Below, in pieces: positions 7,503-15,551 of a DNA stretch of 22,027 bases; position 1 is the first letter of the stretch; each line of letters opens with the position of its first letter. The notes beneath the pieces are model-generated. The model saw only the letters and a program-made list of their open reading frames with translations. It searched no databases and had not been told where the DNA came from. Source of the DNA: SVQP01 sp045606685 (GTDB lineage: Bacteria; Bacillota; Clostridia; Oscillospirales; CAG-272); contig JAZUSJ010000069.1 in NCBI GenBank assembly GCA_045606685.1, positions 1 to 22,027 on the forward strand, read 5' to 3'. The position numbers were made by a program, and so were the translations under genes.

Positions 7503-8942
7503 TCACAGCTCTCCGTACATTTCCAGATACTTGCCGGCAGATGCGCCCCAGGAAAAATCGGTGCGCATGACCTTAGCCACCAGCTTTTTCCACTTTGCGC
7601 TGTCGCGATACAAAGCAATGGCTGCGCAGGTACGCTCATGCAGCTCGGCACCGCTGTAGCCTGCAAAGGTAAAGCCGTTGCCCAGCATCTCGCCGTCCTT
7701 TTCCCAGTAGGGCTTGATCGAGTCGTAAAGACCACCGGTCTCACGCACCACGGGAACAGCGCCGTAACGGGAAGCGATCATCTGCGAAAGCCCGCACGGC
7801 TCGCTCTTGGAGGGCATCAGGAAAATATCGGTTGCTGCGTAAATACGCTTTGCAAGATCGCGGTCATAGGTCAGCAGTGCCGCAACCTTATCGGGATAAC
7901 GGGCAGCCAGATCGGCAAAGAAACGCTCGAATCTTTCCTCGCCCTTACCAAGCACGATCAGCTGGATATCGTTTTCGGCCACCAGTTTGTCAGCGATCTC
8001 GCTGATCAGATCAAGTCCCTTGTGGGCAGCCAGACGGGAGATCACGGCAAGCACGGGAACGTCGGCACGCAGCGGCAATCCTGCCTCTGCCTGCATAGCC
8101 TCCTTGTCCTTTGCCTTGCCCGACAGGCGGCGCGCGTCAAAGGTGGAAACAAGTCCCGTATCCTTTGCGGGGTTATAATAATCGTAATCGATGCCGTTGA
8201 GAATGCCCATCAGCTTGTAGCTGTTCTGCTCCAGCACATAATTGAGTCTGTGCGCGTACTCTGGAGTCTTGATCTCCTCGGCATATCTGGGGCTGACCGT
8301 AGTGACCGTATCGGCACACACGATGGCAGCCTTCATCAGATTCAGGCAATCGTCGTAGCGCATCAGCGAGGTGTGCTCCACGCCAAGCTCAAAGACGTCG
8401 CCCAGAATCGACATGTCGTACTTTCCCTGGTACTCAATATTATGGATGGTAAACACGCTCTTCATGTGCTCGTAGTCGGGCAGATTGCGATATCTGGTAT
8501 TGAGGTAGACCACCGACAAGGCAGCCTGCCAGTCGTGTGCGTGCAGCACATCGGGATACCAATCGATCTGCGGCATCATTTCAAGCACGGCCTTGCAGAA
8601 ATACGCATATCTCTCGCCGTCGTCAAAATTGCCGTACAGCGAGGGACGGTTGAAATAATAGTCGTTATCGATGAAGTAGAAGGTCACGCCGTCCTTGACA
8701 AGCGACTTGACACCGCAAGACTGATTACGCCAAGCGAGGTTGATGCGGAACTCGGCCACCTGCTCGAGCTGATCTCTCCAGGTCTTGCCCATCGCACCGT
8801 ACAAAGGAAGCACCACGCGCACGTCCACGTTTTTGCCGCCCTTTTTGCGGATGGCTGCGGGCAACGAGCCCAGCACGTCACCAAGGCCGCCCGTTGCGGC
8901 AAAGGGCATGGCCTCCGCTCCAACAAATAAAATCTTTTTCAT
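7503..8942 (-). CDS. glgA: Glycogen synthase (ADP-glucose type, GT5)
   Basis: The protein has 479 residues, normal for bacterial GlgA, which transfers glucose from ADP-glucose to alpha-1,4-glucan ends. The N-terminal starch-synthase domain begins with KILFVGAEAMPFAATGGLGD. The C-terminal GT-B domain has LGKGEERFE, PSKSEPCGLSQMIASRYG and the second glycine-rich loop VVRETGGL. At the first nucleotide-sugar loop the usual KTGGL is ATGGL: the Lys that contacts ADP-glucose in E. coli GlgA is Ala16. Of two adjacent starts, ATG (8940-8942) is preferred over the GTG one codon upstream because GGAGG then lies seven bases away rather than four. It is 18 bp from glgD. Confidence 0.95.
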   Translation of the reverse strand: MKKILFVGAEAMPFAATGGLGDVLGSLPAAIRKKGGKNVDVRVVLPLYGAMGKTWRDQLEQVAEFRINLAWRNQSCGVKSLVKDGVTFYFIDNDYYFNRPSLYGNFDDGERYAYFCKAVLEMMPQIDWYPDVLHAHDWQAALSVVYLNTRYRNLPDYEHMKSVFTIHNIEYQGKYDMSILGDVFELGVEHTSLMRYDDCLNLMKAAIVCADTVTTVSPRYAEEIKTPEYAHRLNYVLEQNSYKLMGILNGIDYDYYNPAKDTGLVSTFDARRLSGKAKDKEAMQAEAGLPLRADVPVLAVISRLAAHKGLDLISEIADKLVAENDIQLIVLGKGEERFERFFADLAARYPDKVAALLTYDRDLAKRIYAATDIFLMPSKSEPCGLSQMIASRYGAVPVVRETGGLYDSIKPYWEKDGEMLGNGFTFAGYSGAELHERTCAAIALYRDSAKWKKLVAKVMRTDFSWGASAGKYLEMYGEL

Positions 8943-8960
8943 CACAAAGCCTCCACGGGA

Positions 8961-10091
8961 TCAAATCGCGCCATTCTTACCGATATAGAAGGGCATGGTC
9001 TCACAGCCGGAAAGCGTTCTTCCGTCCTTGATCATGACGTTCTTGTCGGTAATGACGCAGTTGAGCAATACGTTCTCGCCGGTATATGTATCCTGCATGA
9101 GAATGGAGTTCTTGACTACGGTTCCCTTGCCTACCTTAACACCGCGGAACAGAATCGAGTTTTCAACCGTACCCTCGATCACGCAGCCGTCTGCTACGAC
9201 AGAGTTTGTGATCTTGGCATCTCCGCAATACTTGGTGGGCGCGGAGTTACGAACCTTGGTCAGGATCGGTCTGCCGGAAACGCCCCAGATACCGCGTCTG
9301 GCATTTTCGTCAAGCAGCGCCATGGAGCATGCAAAGTAGCCCTCCATAGAGCCGATCTTGCAAAATACGCCGTCATACGCGTATGCGCGATAATTTGCGC
9401 TTTCCAGGGACTTTGCAATAATGTCCTTAAAGAAGCTGGTATAGCCGTGAGAAGCAGCCTCCTGTACCACGCTTTGCAGATAGGTGCGCGTTGCCACCAT
9501 GATATTGGTGCTGATGGTAACCTGCCCCTCGGTGGGATGCATTTCGGCAAAATCGGTCACGCGGCCGCTCTCGTCCACCTGAACGACCGGAACGGTTCCC
9601 TGCACGTACAAGGAGCCTGCATCCATCACGGTGGTCACGAAGGTCAGATCTGCACCGCTTGCCTCGTGCGCCGCCACAACAGCCTTGAGGTCGATGTTAC
9701 AGATAACGTCGCAGTCGGACATGACGATATAGTCCTCGGAGCAACGGTTGATGAAGTTGATCGCACCCTTGAGCGCGTCCATTCTGGAACGGTTGACGCC
9801 GGGGGTGGTGGTATCAAACATAGTAATATACGGGGGCAAGATCTTGATGCCGCCCGAACGGCGGGCCAGATCCCAGTCCTTGCCGTTGCCGATATGGTCA
9901 AGCAGCGACTGGTAGTTATAGTGGGTGATCACGCCCACCTTGGTAATATCCGAATTGACCATATTGGAGAGTGCGAAGTCGATCAGGCGGTATCTGCCGC
10001 CGAAGGGTACCGAAGCCATGGTACGCAATCTTGTCATTTCGGCAATATTCTTATCGTGTGTATTTGCAAAAATCAATCCTGCTGCAGTCAT
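8961..10091 (-). CDS. glgD: Glucose-1-phosphate adenylyltransferase subunit GlgD
   Basis: This 376-residue paralogue of GlgC has the nucleotidyltransferase core (ASVPFGGRYRLIDFALSNMV) and a left-handed beta-helix C-terminus of repeating hexapeptides (for example VVADGCVIEGTVENSILFRG). The catalytic GGxGxRL loop of GlgC is absent. The N-terminus reads AAGLIFANTHDKNIAEMTRL, as in the non-catalytic GlgD subunits of Firmicutes that form mixed complexes with GlgC and raise its activity. It starts 19 bp after glgC, with GGGGGA eight bases before the ATG. The identification rests on this missing loop and on position next to glgC. Confidence 0.93.
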   Translation of the reverse strand: MTAAGLIFANTHDKNIAEMTRLRTMASVPFGGRYRLIDFALSNMVNSDITKVGVITHYNYQSLLDHIGNGKDWDLARRSGGIKILPPYITMFDTTTPGVNRSRMDALKGAINFINRCSEDYIVMSDCDVICNIDLKAVVAAHEASGADLTFVTTVMDAGSLYVQGTVPVVQVDESGRVTDFAEMHPTEGQVTISTNIMVATRTYLQSVVQEAASHGYTSFFKDIIAKSLESANYRAYAYDGVFCKIGSMEGYFACSMALLDENARRGIWGVSGRPILTKVRNSAPTKYCGDAKITNSVVADGCVIEGTVENSILFRGVKVGKGTVVKNSILMQDTYTGENVLLNCVITDKNVMIKDGRTLSGCETMPFYIGKNGAI

Positions 10092-10110
10092 TTTTCAGTT
10101 CCCCCTTTTC

Positions 10111-11295
10111 TTAAACTTCGGGAATCATGGCGCCGGCCTCTACGCGTGCGCCATCTTCGATGGTAATATCCTCACCGATCACGGCAATTCCCTTGGCCGT
10201 TGCCTTATCCTCACCAATCACAGCGCCCTTACCGACGGTCACGCCCGTATCCACGATGGCATAGGTCACAACGGCTCCCTCGCCGATCACGCAGTCGCCC
10301 ATCAGCACGCTATCGGTCACCACAGCGCCCTTTTCGATCTTGACGCCCGTACCGACCACGCAGTTGCGTACCGTTCCGTAGATCTCACAGCCCTCGGTAA
10401 TGTTGCTGTTTTCGATCACGGCCTCTTTGCCCACGAACTGGGGTGCGAGTGCATGGTGACGCGCGTAGATGCGCCAGGATTCATCGCCCAGATTCAGCTC
10501 GGGATTTTCGCCCAGCAGATCCATATTGGCCTCCCACAAGGAGGAGATGGTTCCGACGTCCTTCCAATAGCCCTCGAAGGGATATGCAAACATCTTTTCC
10601 CCTGCTGCCAGCATATTGGGGATGATGTTCTTACCGAAGTCGTTGGACGAGCCGGGGGTATTTTCATCGGCCGTCAGATAATCATCCAGCTTTTTGCGAT
10701 TGAATATGTAAATGCCCATGCTTGCCAGATTGGAATCGGGATTCTTGGGCTTTTCAGAGAACTTGTAGATCGAGCCGTCCTCATTAGTACTCATAATACC
10801 AAAGCGGCTGGCCTCCTCCATGGGAACTGCCAGAACGGCAATGGTACAATCCGCGCCCTTCTGCTTGTGATATGCGAGCATCTTGGCGTAGTCCATCTTG
10901 TAGATGTGGTCACCCGAGAGGATCAGCACGTACTCCGCATCGTAGCGGTTGACGAACTCCATATTCTGGTAGATCGCGTTCGCCGTACCCTTATACCAGT
11001 CGGCACGCTTTTGCCCCTGATAGGGAGGCAGGATCTTTACGCCGCCCCATGCGCGGTCCAGATCCCAGGGCAGACCGTTGCCGATGTACTCGTTGAGCAC
11101 CAGCGGCTGATACTGCGTCAGAACACCAACCGTATCGATACCCGAGTTGACACAGTTGGAAAGGGGGAAATCGATGATGCGGTACTTACCGCCGAAGGGA
11201 ACTGCGGGTTTGGCTGTTTTGGTGGTCAGCGCGTAAAGGCGAGAGCCCTGGCCGCCGGCCAACAGCATTGCGACACATTCTTTTTTCTTGAACAT
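10111..11295 (-). CDS. glgC: Glucose-1-phosphate adenylyltransferase (ADP-glucose pyrophosphorylase)
   Basis: GlgC makes ADP-glucose from ATP and glucose-1-phosphate, the committed step of bacterial glycogen synthesis. The 394-residue protein shows the pyrophosphorylase loop LLAGGQGSRLYALT (11-24), PFGGKYRIIDFPLSNCVNSG, VLILSGDHIYKMDY and the sugar-phosphate region FSEKP, then a C-terminal beta-helix. The ATG at 11293-11295 is chosen because AAGGAG lies eight bases upstream. A GTG three codons earlier falls inside that ribosome-binding site and is unlikely. It is 85 bp downstream of glgB; that gap contains two small hairpins. Allosteric control by metabolites is known for the family, but its effectors cannot be read here. 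Confidence 0.95.
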   Translation of the reverse strand: MFKKKECVAMLLAGGQGSRLYALTTKTAKPAVPFGGKYRIIDFPLSNCVNSGIDTVGVLTQYQPLVLNEYIGNGLPWDLDRAWGGVKILPPYQGQKRADWYKGTANAIYQNMEFVNRYDAEYVLILSGDHIYKMDYAKMLAYHKQKGADCTIAVLAVPMEEASRFGIMSTNEDGSIYKFSEKPKNPDSNLASMGIYIFNRKKLDDYLTADENTPGSSNDFGKNIIPNMLAAGEKMFAYPFEGYWKDVGTISSLWEANMDLLGENPELNLGDESWRIYARHHALAPQFVGKEAVIENSNITEGCEIYGTVRNCVVGTGVKIEKGAVVTDSVLMGDCVIGEGAVVTYAIVDTGVTVGKGAVIGEDKATAKGIAVIGEDITIEDGARVEAGAMIPEV

Positions 11296-11324
11296 AAAAA
11301 CCACTCCTTCGTATTATGATTGTT

Positions 11325-11374
11325 CTCGGACTCCCGAGTAAATATAGATAATTTTTACGGCTTAGCCGAAAAAA
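11325..11374. other. Intercistronic hairpins between glgB and glgC
   Basis: Two small inverted repeats occupy the 85-bp gap. One is CTCGG-ACTC-CCGAG (11325-11338). The other is CGGC-TTA-GCCG (11358-11368), flanked by T5 on one side and A6 on the other (11352-11374). Neither looks like a terminator on the minus strand because no T-run follows. They could be RNA processing or stability elements within the polycistronic message. The stems are only 4-5 bp, so they may also be incidental. Confidence 0.35.
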
Positions 11375-11380
11375 ACGGGA

Positions 11381-13285
11381 TCATGCACGGCTCGGCTTGC
11401 GAGTCGGCTTTTTGCGCACACAGCGCAGCACGCAAACGCCAAGCGGCGGAATGCGCAATCGTACGGCATGCTTGCCACCCATGCTTTCGGAGCGGAACTG
11501 CACGCCCGTATTGGTCACACCGCTGCCGCCAAAGGCGGTCTCATCGGTGTTGAAAACCTCACAGTAGGTGCCGTCTGCAGGAACCTCCAAAAGGAAATCC
11601 TCGTAGGCGACGGGGGTATAGTTCAGCACCGCAATCAGTTCCCTGCCGTTCTTATCGATGCGGCGGAAGCTGGTGATGCTGCGCGATTTATCATCGGCAT
11701 CGATCCACTTGAATCCGTCAAACGAATCGTCCACCTGCCAAAGCGCCGGCTCGGCAAGGTAAAAAGCATTGAGTGCCTTGATAAAGTCCTTATGCTTGCG
11801 GTGGGTGGCGTATTCGTCCAGGAGGAACCATTCGATCTCCCCGTTATAATCCCACTCGCGGAACTGTCCGATCTCATTCCCCATAAAGCTGAGCTTTTTG
11901 CCGGGATGCAGCATCTGATATGCCGCGAACAGTCTTGCACCCGCAAATTTTTTCCAATAGTCACCCGGCATTTTGTCAATAAACGACTTTTTGCCGTGTA
12001 CCACCTCGTCGTGCGAGATGGGCAGCACAAAATGCTCGTTGAAGGCAAACATCAAAGAAAACGTCAGCTTATCGTGGTGATAGCTGCGATACAGAGGATC
12101 CTTTTCTGCATAAAACAGCGTATCGTTCATCCAGCCCATGTTCCATTTGAGGTGGAACCCAAGCCCTTCGCGGCCTTCCCCCGTCACGTTCGGGAACGCG
12201 GTAGACTCCTCAGCGATCATCAGAACACCGGGACACTCACGGCGCATGTGCGTATTCAACTTTTTGAAAAACGCGATAGCCTCCAGGTTGCGGTTGTCCC
12301 CATGCACGTTGGGCAGCCACTGTCCCGGTTCTCTGTCGTAATCCAGATACAGCATACTGGTCACGGCATCCACACGAAGGCCGTCCGCGTGAAATTCCTT
12401 TGTCCAATAGGTGGCGTTTGAGATCAGGAAGGATTGCACCTCTTCCCTGGCTACATCAAAGCAGCGCGTACCCCAGCCGCGGTTTTCCATGCGATCCTTG
12501 CCCTGATATTCGTAAAGCGGCTTGCCGTCAAATTCATAAAGTCCGTATGCATCCTTGGGGAAATGCGCAGGCACCCAATCTAAGAATACACCGATGCCGC
12601 TTGCATGCATGGTATCCACGAAGTAGCGGAAATCGTCGGGCGTGCCGTAGCGCGGTGTCGGGCAATAGTAGCCGCAGACCTGATAGCCCCACGAGCCGTC
12701 AAACGGATGCTCCATGACCGGCATCAGCTCCACGTGCGTGTATCCCATCTCGGTCAGATAGGGCGCGAGCTTATCGGCAATTTCGCGATAGGTCAGATAT
12801 TTTCCGTCCTCAGTCCTGTGCCAGGAGCCAAGATGCATTTCATATATATTCATGGGAGCCTGATAGTAGCGATCAGCCATTTGCCTGCGGCGGCGCAGCC
12901 ACGCGGCATCCTGCCAAGGATAGGGCTGCGATTCCCAGATCCTGGAATTTGTACCGGGCGCGACTTCGGCATACCTTGCGTAAGGATCCGCCTTCCAGAT
13001 GCGTCTGTTGCCCGACGCAATGCTGAATTTATACGCATCACCCACGCCAATGCGATCAGCAGGCAGATGCGCTTCCCATATGCCTCCTTGCGTGATCCTC
13101 TCCATCGGGCAGGTATCCGTCCAGCCGTTGAAATCTCCGTATACCCACACCATGTCTGCATTGGGAGCCCAAACGCGGAAGTAATATTCGTTACCCAAAC
13201 GGTGCGCACCGAGATAGTTGTATGCCTGTCCCGACGTACCCTGATGGAACAGATACTGCTCCAACTCACCGTATTTCTCACTCAT
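11381..13285 (-). CDS. glgB: 1,4-alpha-glucan branching enzyme (GH13)
   Basis: The enzyme introduces alpha-1,6 branches into glycogen. The 634-residue protein has an N-terminal CBM48-type domain (YYFRVWAPNADMVWVYGDFN, roughly residues 35-120), then the GH13 barrel with EMHLGSW, DWVPAHF, GLRVDAVTSMLY (nucleophile D306), MIAEESTAFP (acid/base E359) and ISHDEVVHGKKS (D426), and a C-terminal beta domain. The spacing of the catalytic residues agrees with known branching enzymes. The ATG at 13283-13285 is chosen over in-frame upstream TTG/GTG codons because GGGGAGG lies nine bases before it. It is the first gene of the operon, behind the promoter at 13346-13374. Confidence 0.95.
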   Translation of the reverse strand: MSEKYGELEQYLFHQGTSGQAYNYLGAHRLGNEYYFRVWAPNADMVWVYGDFNGWTDTCPMERITQGGIWEAHLPADRIGVGDAYKFSIASGNRRIWKADPYARYAEVAPGTNSRIWESQPYPWQDAAWLRRRRQMADRYYQAPMNIYEMHLGSWHRTEDGKYLTYREIADKLAPYLTEMGYTHVELMPVMEHPFDGSWGYQVCGYYCPTPRYGTPDDFRYFVDTMHASGIGVFLDWVPAHFPKDAYGLYEFDGKPLYEYQGKDRMENRGWGTRCFDVAREEVQSFLISNATYWTKEFHADGLRVDAVTSMLYLDYDREPGQWLPNVHGDNRNLEAIAFFKKLNTHMRRECPGVLMIAEESTAFPNVTGEGREGLGFHLKWNMGWMNDTLFYAEKDPLYRSYHHDKLTFSLMFAFNEHFVLPISHDEVVHGKKSFIDKMPGDYWKKFAGARLFAAYQMLHPGKKLSFMGNEIGQFREWDYNGEIEWFLLDEYATHRKHKDFIKALNAFYLAEPALWQVDDSFDGFKWIDADDKSRSITSFRRIDKNGRELIAVLNYTPVAYEDFLLEVPADGTYCEVFNTDETAFGGSGVTNTGVQFRSESMGGKHAVRLRIPPLGVCVLRCVRKKPTRKPSRA

Positions 13286-13345
13286 CGGCAAATTCCTCCC
13301 CATATTTTTCAACACATGTGTGAATTTTCTTTTAATCCATCTTAA

Positions 13346-13374
13346 ATTATATCACAATCCCTGCGATATGTCAA
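13346..13374 (-). promoter_or_regulatory. Glycogen operon promoter
   Basis: On the minus strand a perfect TTGACA (13369-13374) and a perfect TATAAT (13346-13351) are 17 bp apart. The predicted start, about 13339, gives a leader of roughly 54 bases before the glgB ATG, too short for most riboswitches. It should drive all seven genes down to 1767, since I found no strong internal promoter in the gaps. Confidence 0.8.
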
Positions 13375-13497
13375 TGTGCGAAATGTCGATTTTTCCTTAA
13401 TTTCGTGCGGTATTCACATGGATTTGTGGCAAATTTGTCCATATTTTTCCTGTTTGTGAACAAGTATTCAATAATTATTCAATTTCACATCATTTTC
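13375..13497. promoter_or_regulatory. AT-rich core of the glgB/ABC divergent intergenic region
   Basis: About 120 bp separates the two outward-facing promoters. It carries a direct repeat TATTCAAT (about 13464-13482) and a loose inverted repeat ATGGA...TCCAT (about 13419-13443) around CAAATTTG. These are possible regulator sites, but both are short and AT-rich, and could occur by chance. No open reading frame of note is present. Confidence 0.3.
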
Positions 13498-13525
13498 TTG
13501 ACACACGACAAAATTATGATATAAT
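13498..13525 (+). promoter_or_regulatory. Promoter of the ABC transporter operon
   Basis: TTGACA (13498-13503) and TATAAT (13520-13525) both match consensus, with a 16-bp spacer. The expected start near 13532 lies only about 4 bases before an ATG at 13536. This supports the downstream TTG (13566), which has a proper ribosome-binding site, as the translated start. Confidence 0.75.
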
Positions 13526-13565
13526 AGTACTATGTATGAAAATCCAAATACGGGAGGATCAGATT

Positions 13566-14621
13566 TTGATCGAGGTAAAAAATCTTACCAAAAAATACGG
13601 GGCCAATACGGCGGTTGACGACGTCAGCTTCAAGATCCGTAACGGCCGCATCTACGGATTTTTAGGGCCAAACGGTGCCGGTAAATCCACAACCATGAAT
13701 ATCATAGCAGGCTGTCTTGCCGCCACCTCGGGAACGGTGCTGATCAACGGCTACGACGTTTGTAACGATCCGATCGAGGCAAAAAAGCAGATCGGATATC
13801 TGCCCGAGATCCCTCCGCTCTATGCGGATATGACCGCGCTTGAATACCTGCACTTTGTGGCAGAGGCCAAGGGTGTCAAGGCTGCACGTGCTGAAAAGCA
13901 GGTAAACGAGGTCATGGAGCAAACAGGCATTACGCACATGAAAAACAGACTGATCTCAGGGCTTTCCAAGGGGTATAAGCAGCGCGTGGGCATTGCGCAG
14001 GCCATGCTTGGCAACCCCGACGTGATCATTCTGGACGAGCCTACGGTCGGCCTTGATCCGCAGCAGATCATTGAGATCCGCGAGCTGATCCGCAAGCTGG
14101 GACAGAGCAAGACGGTCATTCTCTCCAGCCATATCTTAGCCGAGATCAGCGAGGTCTGCGATCATATTATCATTATCTCGCGCGGCAAGATCGTGGCGGA
14201 CAGCACGCTTGAAGAGCTGGAAAGCCGCGTGGGCGACCGCTCCATGCTGCGCATGAGCATCAAGGGCGAGAGAGGCGGCATTTTGGACGTCATTTCACAC
14301 TACCCGAGCGTGCGCGAATGCACGGTGCTTTCGGACAAGGGCGGCATTGTGGAGCTGGAGCTGGAGCTTCCCCGCGGGCTGGATATTCGCGACGAGCTGT
14401 TCTTTGCCATGGCTGAAAGAAGATATGCCGTGATCAATATCGAGCAAAAGTCCGCAAGCCTTGAGGAAGTTTTCCTTTCGCTGACCGACAGGACGCAGGG
14501 AACGCCGGACAAGCGTGCCTTGCGCGAAAAAAAGCGACGCGACAAAATGCTCGGCAACGTCAAGGATGAGGGGCGTGTGCAGAATACACAGCAAGAAGAA
14601 GAGGAGGGAGAGGACGCATGA
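13566..14621 (+). CDS. ABC transporter ATP-binding protein, GldA-like (ABC-2 type)
   Basis: This 351-residue ATPase would power an ABC-2 type exporter with the two genes that follow. It shows Walker A GPNGAGKST (34-42), a Q-loop region (GYLPEIPPLY), the signature LSKGYKQR (around 132), Walker B VIILDEP and the switch histidine in SSHILAEI. A C-terminal tail of about 45 residues is charged and probably disordered (EEEEGED at the end). I chose TTG (13566-13568) because GGGAGG lies eight bases before it. An ATG ten codons upstream has no ribosome-binding site and would overlap the transcription start. The stop overlaps the permease start by ATGA. The substrate is unknown. Confidence 0.88.
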   Translation: MIEVKNLTKKYGANTAVDDVSFKIRNGRIYGFLGPNGAGKSTTMNIIAGCLAATSGTVLINGYDVCNDPIEAKKQIGYLPEIPPLYADMTALEYLHFVAEAKGVKAARAEKQVNEVMEQTGITHMKNRLISGLSKGYKQRVGIAQAMLGNPDVIILDEPTVGLDPQQIIEIRELIRKLGQSKTVILSSHILAEISEVCDHIIIISRGKIVADSTLEELESRVGDRSMLRMSIKGERGGILDVISHYPSVRECTVLSDKGGIVELELELPRGLDIRDELFFAMAERRYAVINIEQKSASLEEVFLSLTDRTQGTPDKRALREKKRRDKMLGNVKDEGRVQNTQQEEEEGEDA

Positions 14622-15535
14622 AAGCCATTTACAAGCGTGAGCTTCGTTCTTATTTTGGCAGCATGTACGGTTACATATACCTCGCGTTTACACTTTGCGT
14701 GATCGGCGTGTATCTGACCATGAACAATCTTTTGGGTATGACTGCGGAAATGTCTTATACCTTTTCGGATATGGCCTTTATTTCCATTTTTCTGATCCCC
14801 GTGCTGACCATGCGCTCCTTTGCAGAGGAACGCCGCAATAAAACAGATATGTTCTTGCTTTCCCTGCCCATCAAGTCAACCGAGGTCGTGCTTGGCAAAT
14901 ATTTCGCCATGCTGACCGTGTTTGCCATCCCGGTTGCCGTTTTGAGCATTTACAGCCTGATCCTGCGCTTGTTCTCGGAGGGGGCTGTGCTGCTGGGTTC
15001 TCTTGGTACCTCGTTGGTTGCCGGAATTTCCTACCTTTTGCTGGGCGCTTTGCTGATCGCCATTTGCATGTTCATCTCCTCGCTGACCGATAGCGTGGTG
15101 CTGGCAGCAGTCGGCGGCTTTGCTGCGATCCTTGTGCTGTTTGGCATGGATTACGTGGTGATCTTGGCCGAATATCTGGACGCCCTGTTCCCCGAGCAGG
15201 CAGCGCTGTTCTCCTTTATCGGCCTTATCGTGCTGCTTGCCTTGTTCGCGCTTGCCGCAGGTCTGCTTTCCAAGAGCCTGACCGTGGGCATGATCACGGC
15301 GGCAGCCACCGTCATTCCCCTTTCCCTTGTGTTCGTGCTGTGCAACAGCAAATTCCCCGAGGCCTTCCCCGGCCTGCTTGCCAAGGTACTTGTGCATATC
15401 TCTGCCTTTGCAACCTTTTCGTCCATGACGCTTGGCGCATTCAGCCTGAGCGGTCTTGTATTCTTTGCATCCGCCATCTTCTTCTGCGTGTACATGACCG
15501 TACAGTCGCTGGAAAGAAGACGCTGGAATTCCTGA
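14618..15535 (+). CDS. ABC-2 type permease, GldF-like
   Basis: The 305-residue integral membrane protein begins MKAIYKRELRSYFGS, the typical amphipathic start of ABC-2 permeases (K-R-E-L-x-x-Y-F). Six hydrophobic helices follow at roughly 20-40, 55-75, 100-125, 135-160, 165-190 and 210-235, with a further pair near the C-terminus. The motif SFAEERRNKTDMFLLSLPI after the second helix is characteristic of GldF/NosY-like permeases. It overlaps the ATPase gene by four bases and is followed after 16 bp by the GldG-like gene, so the three are one unit. The cargo is not deducible from sequence. Confidence 0.85.
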   Translation: MKAIYKRELRSYFGSMYGYIYLAFTLCVIGVYLTMNNLLGMTAEMSYTFSDMAFISIFLIPVLTMRSFAEERRNKTDMFLLSLPIKSTEVVLGKYFAMLTVFAIPVAVLSIYSLILRLFSEGAVLLGSLGTSLVAGISYLLLGALLIAICMFISSLTDSVVLAAVGGFAAILVLFGMDYVVILAEYLDALFPEQAALFSFIGLIVLLALFALAAGLLSKSLTVGMITAAATVIPLSLVFVLCNSKFPEAFPGLLAKVLVHISAFATFSSMTLGAFSLSGLVFFASAIFFCVYMTVQSLERRRWNS

Positions 15536-15551
15536 ATGGAGGTGACTTGAC

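Noticed and set aside
13286..13345. A riboswitch or leader regulator upstream of glgB
   Set aside because: The predicted leader is only about 54 bases and shows no strong stem-loop or terminator/antiterminator pair.
13536..13565. ATG at 13536 as start of the ABC ATPase
   Set aside because: It lies within a few bases of the predicted transcription start and lacks a ribosome-binding site. The TTG at 13566 has GGGAGG at eight bases, and the family's usual N-terminus begins there.
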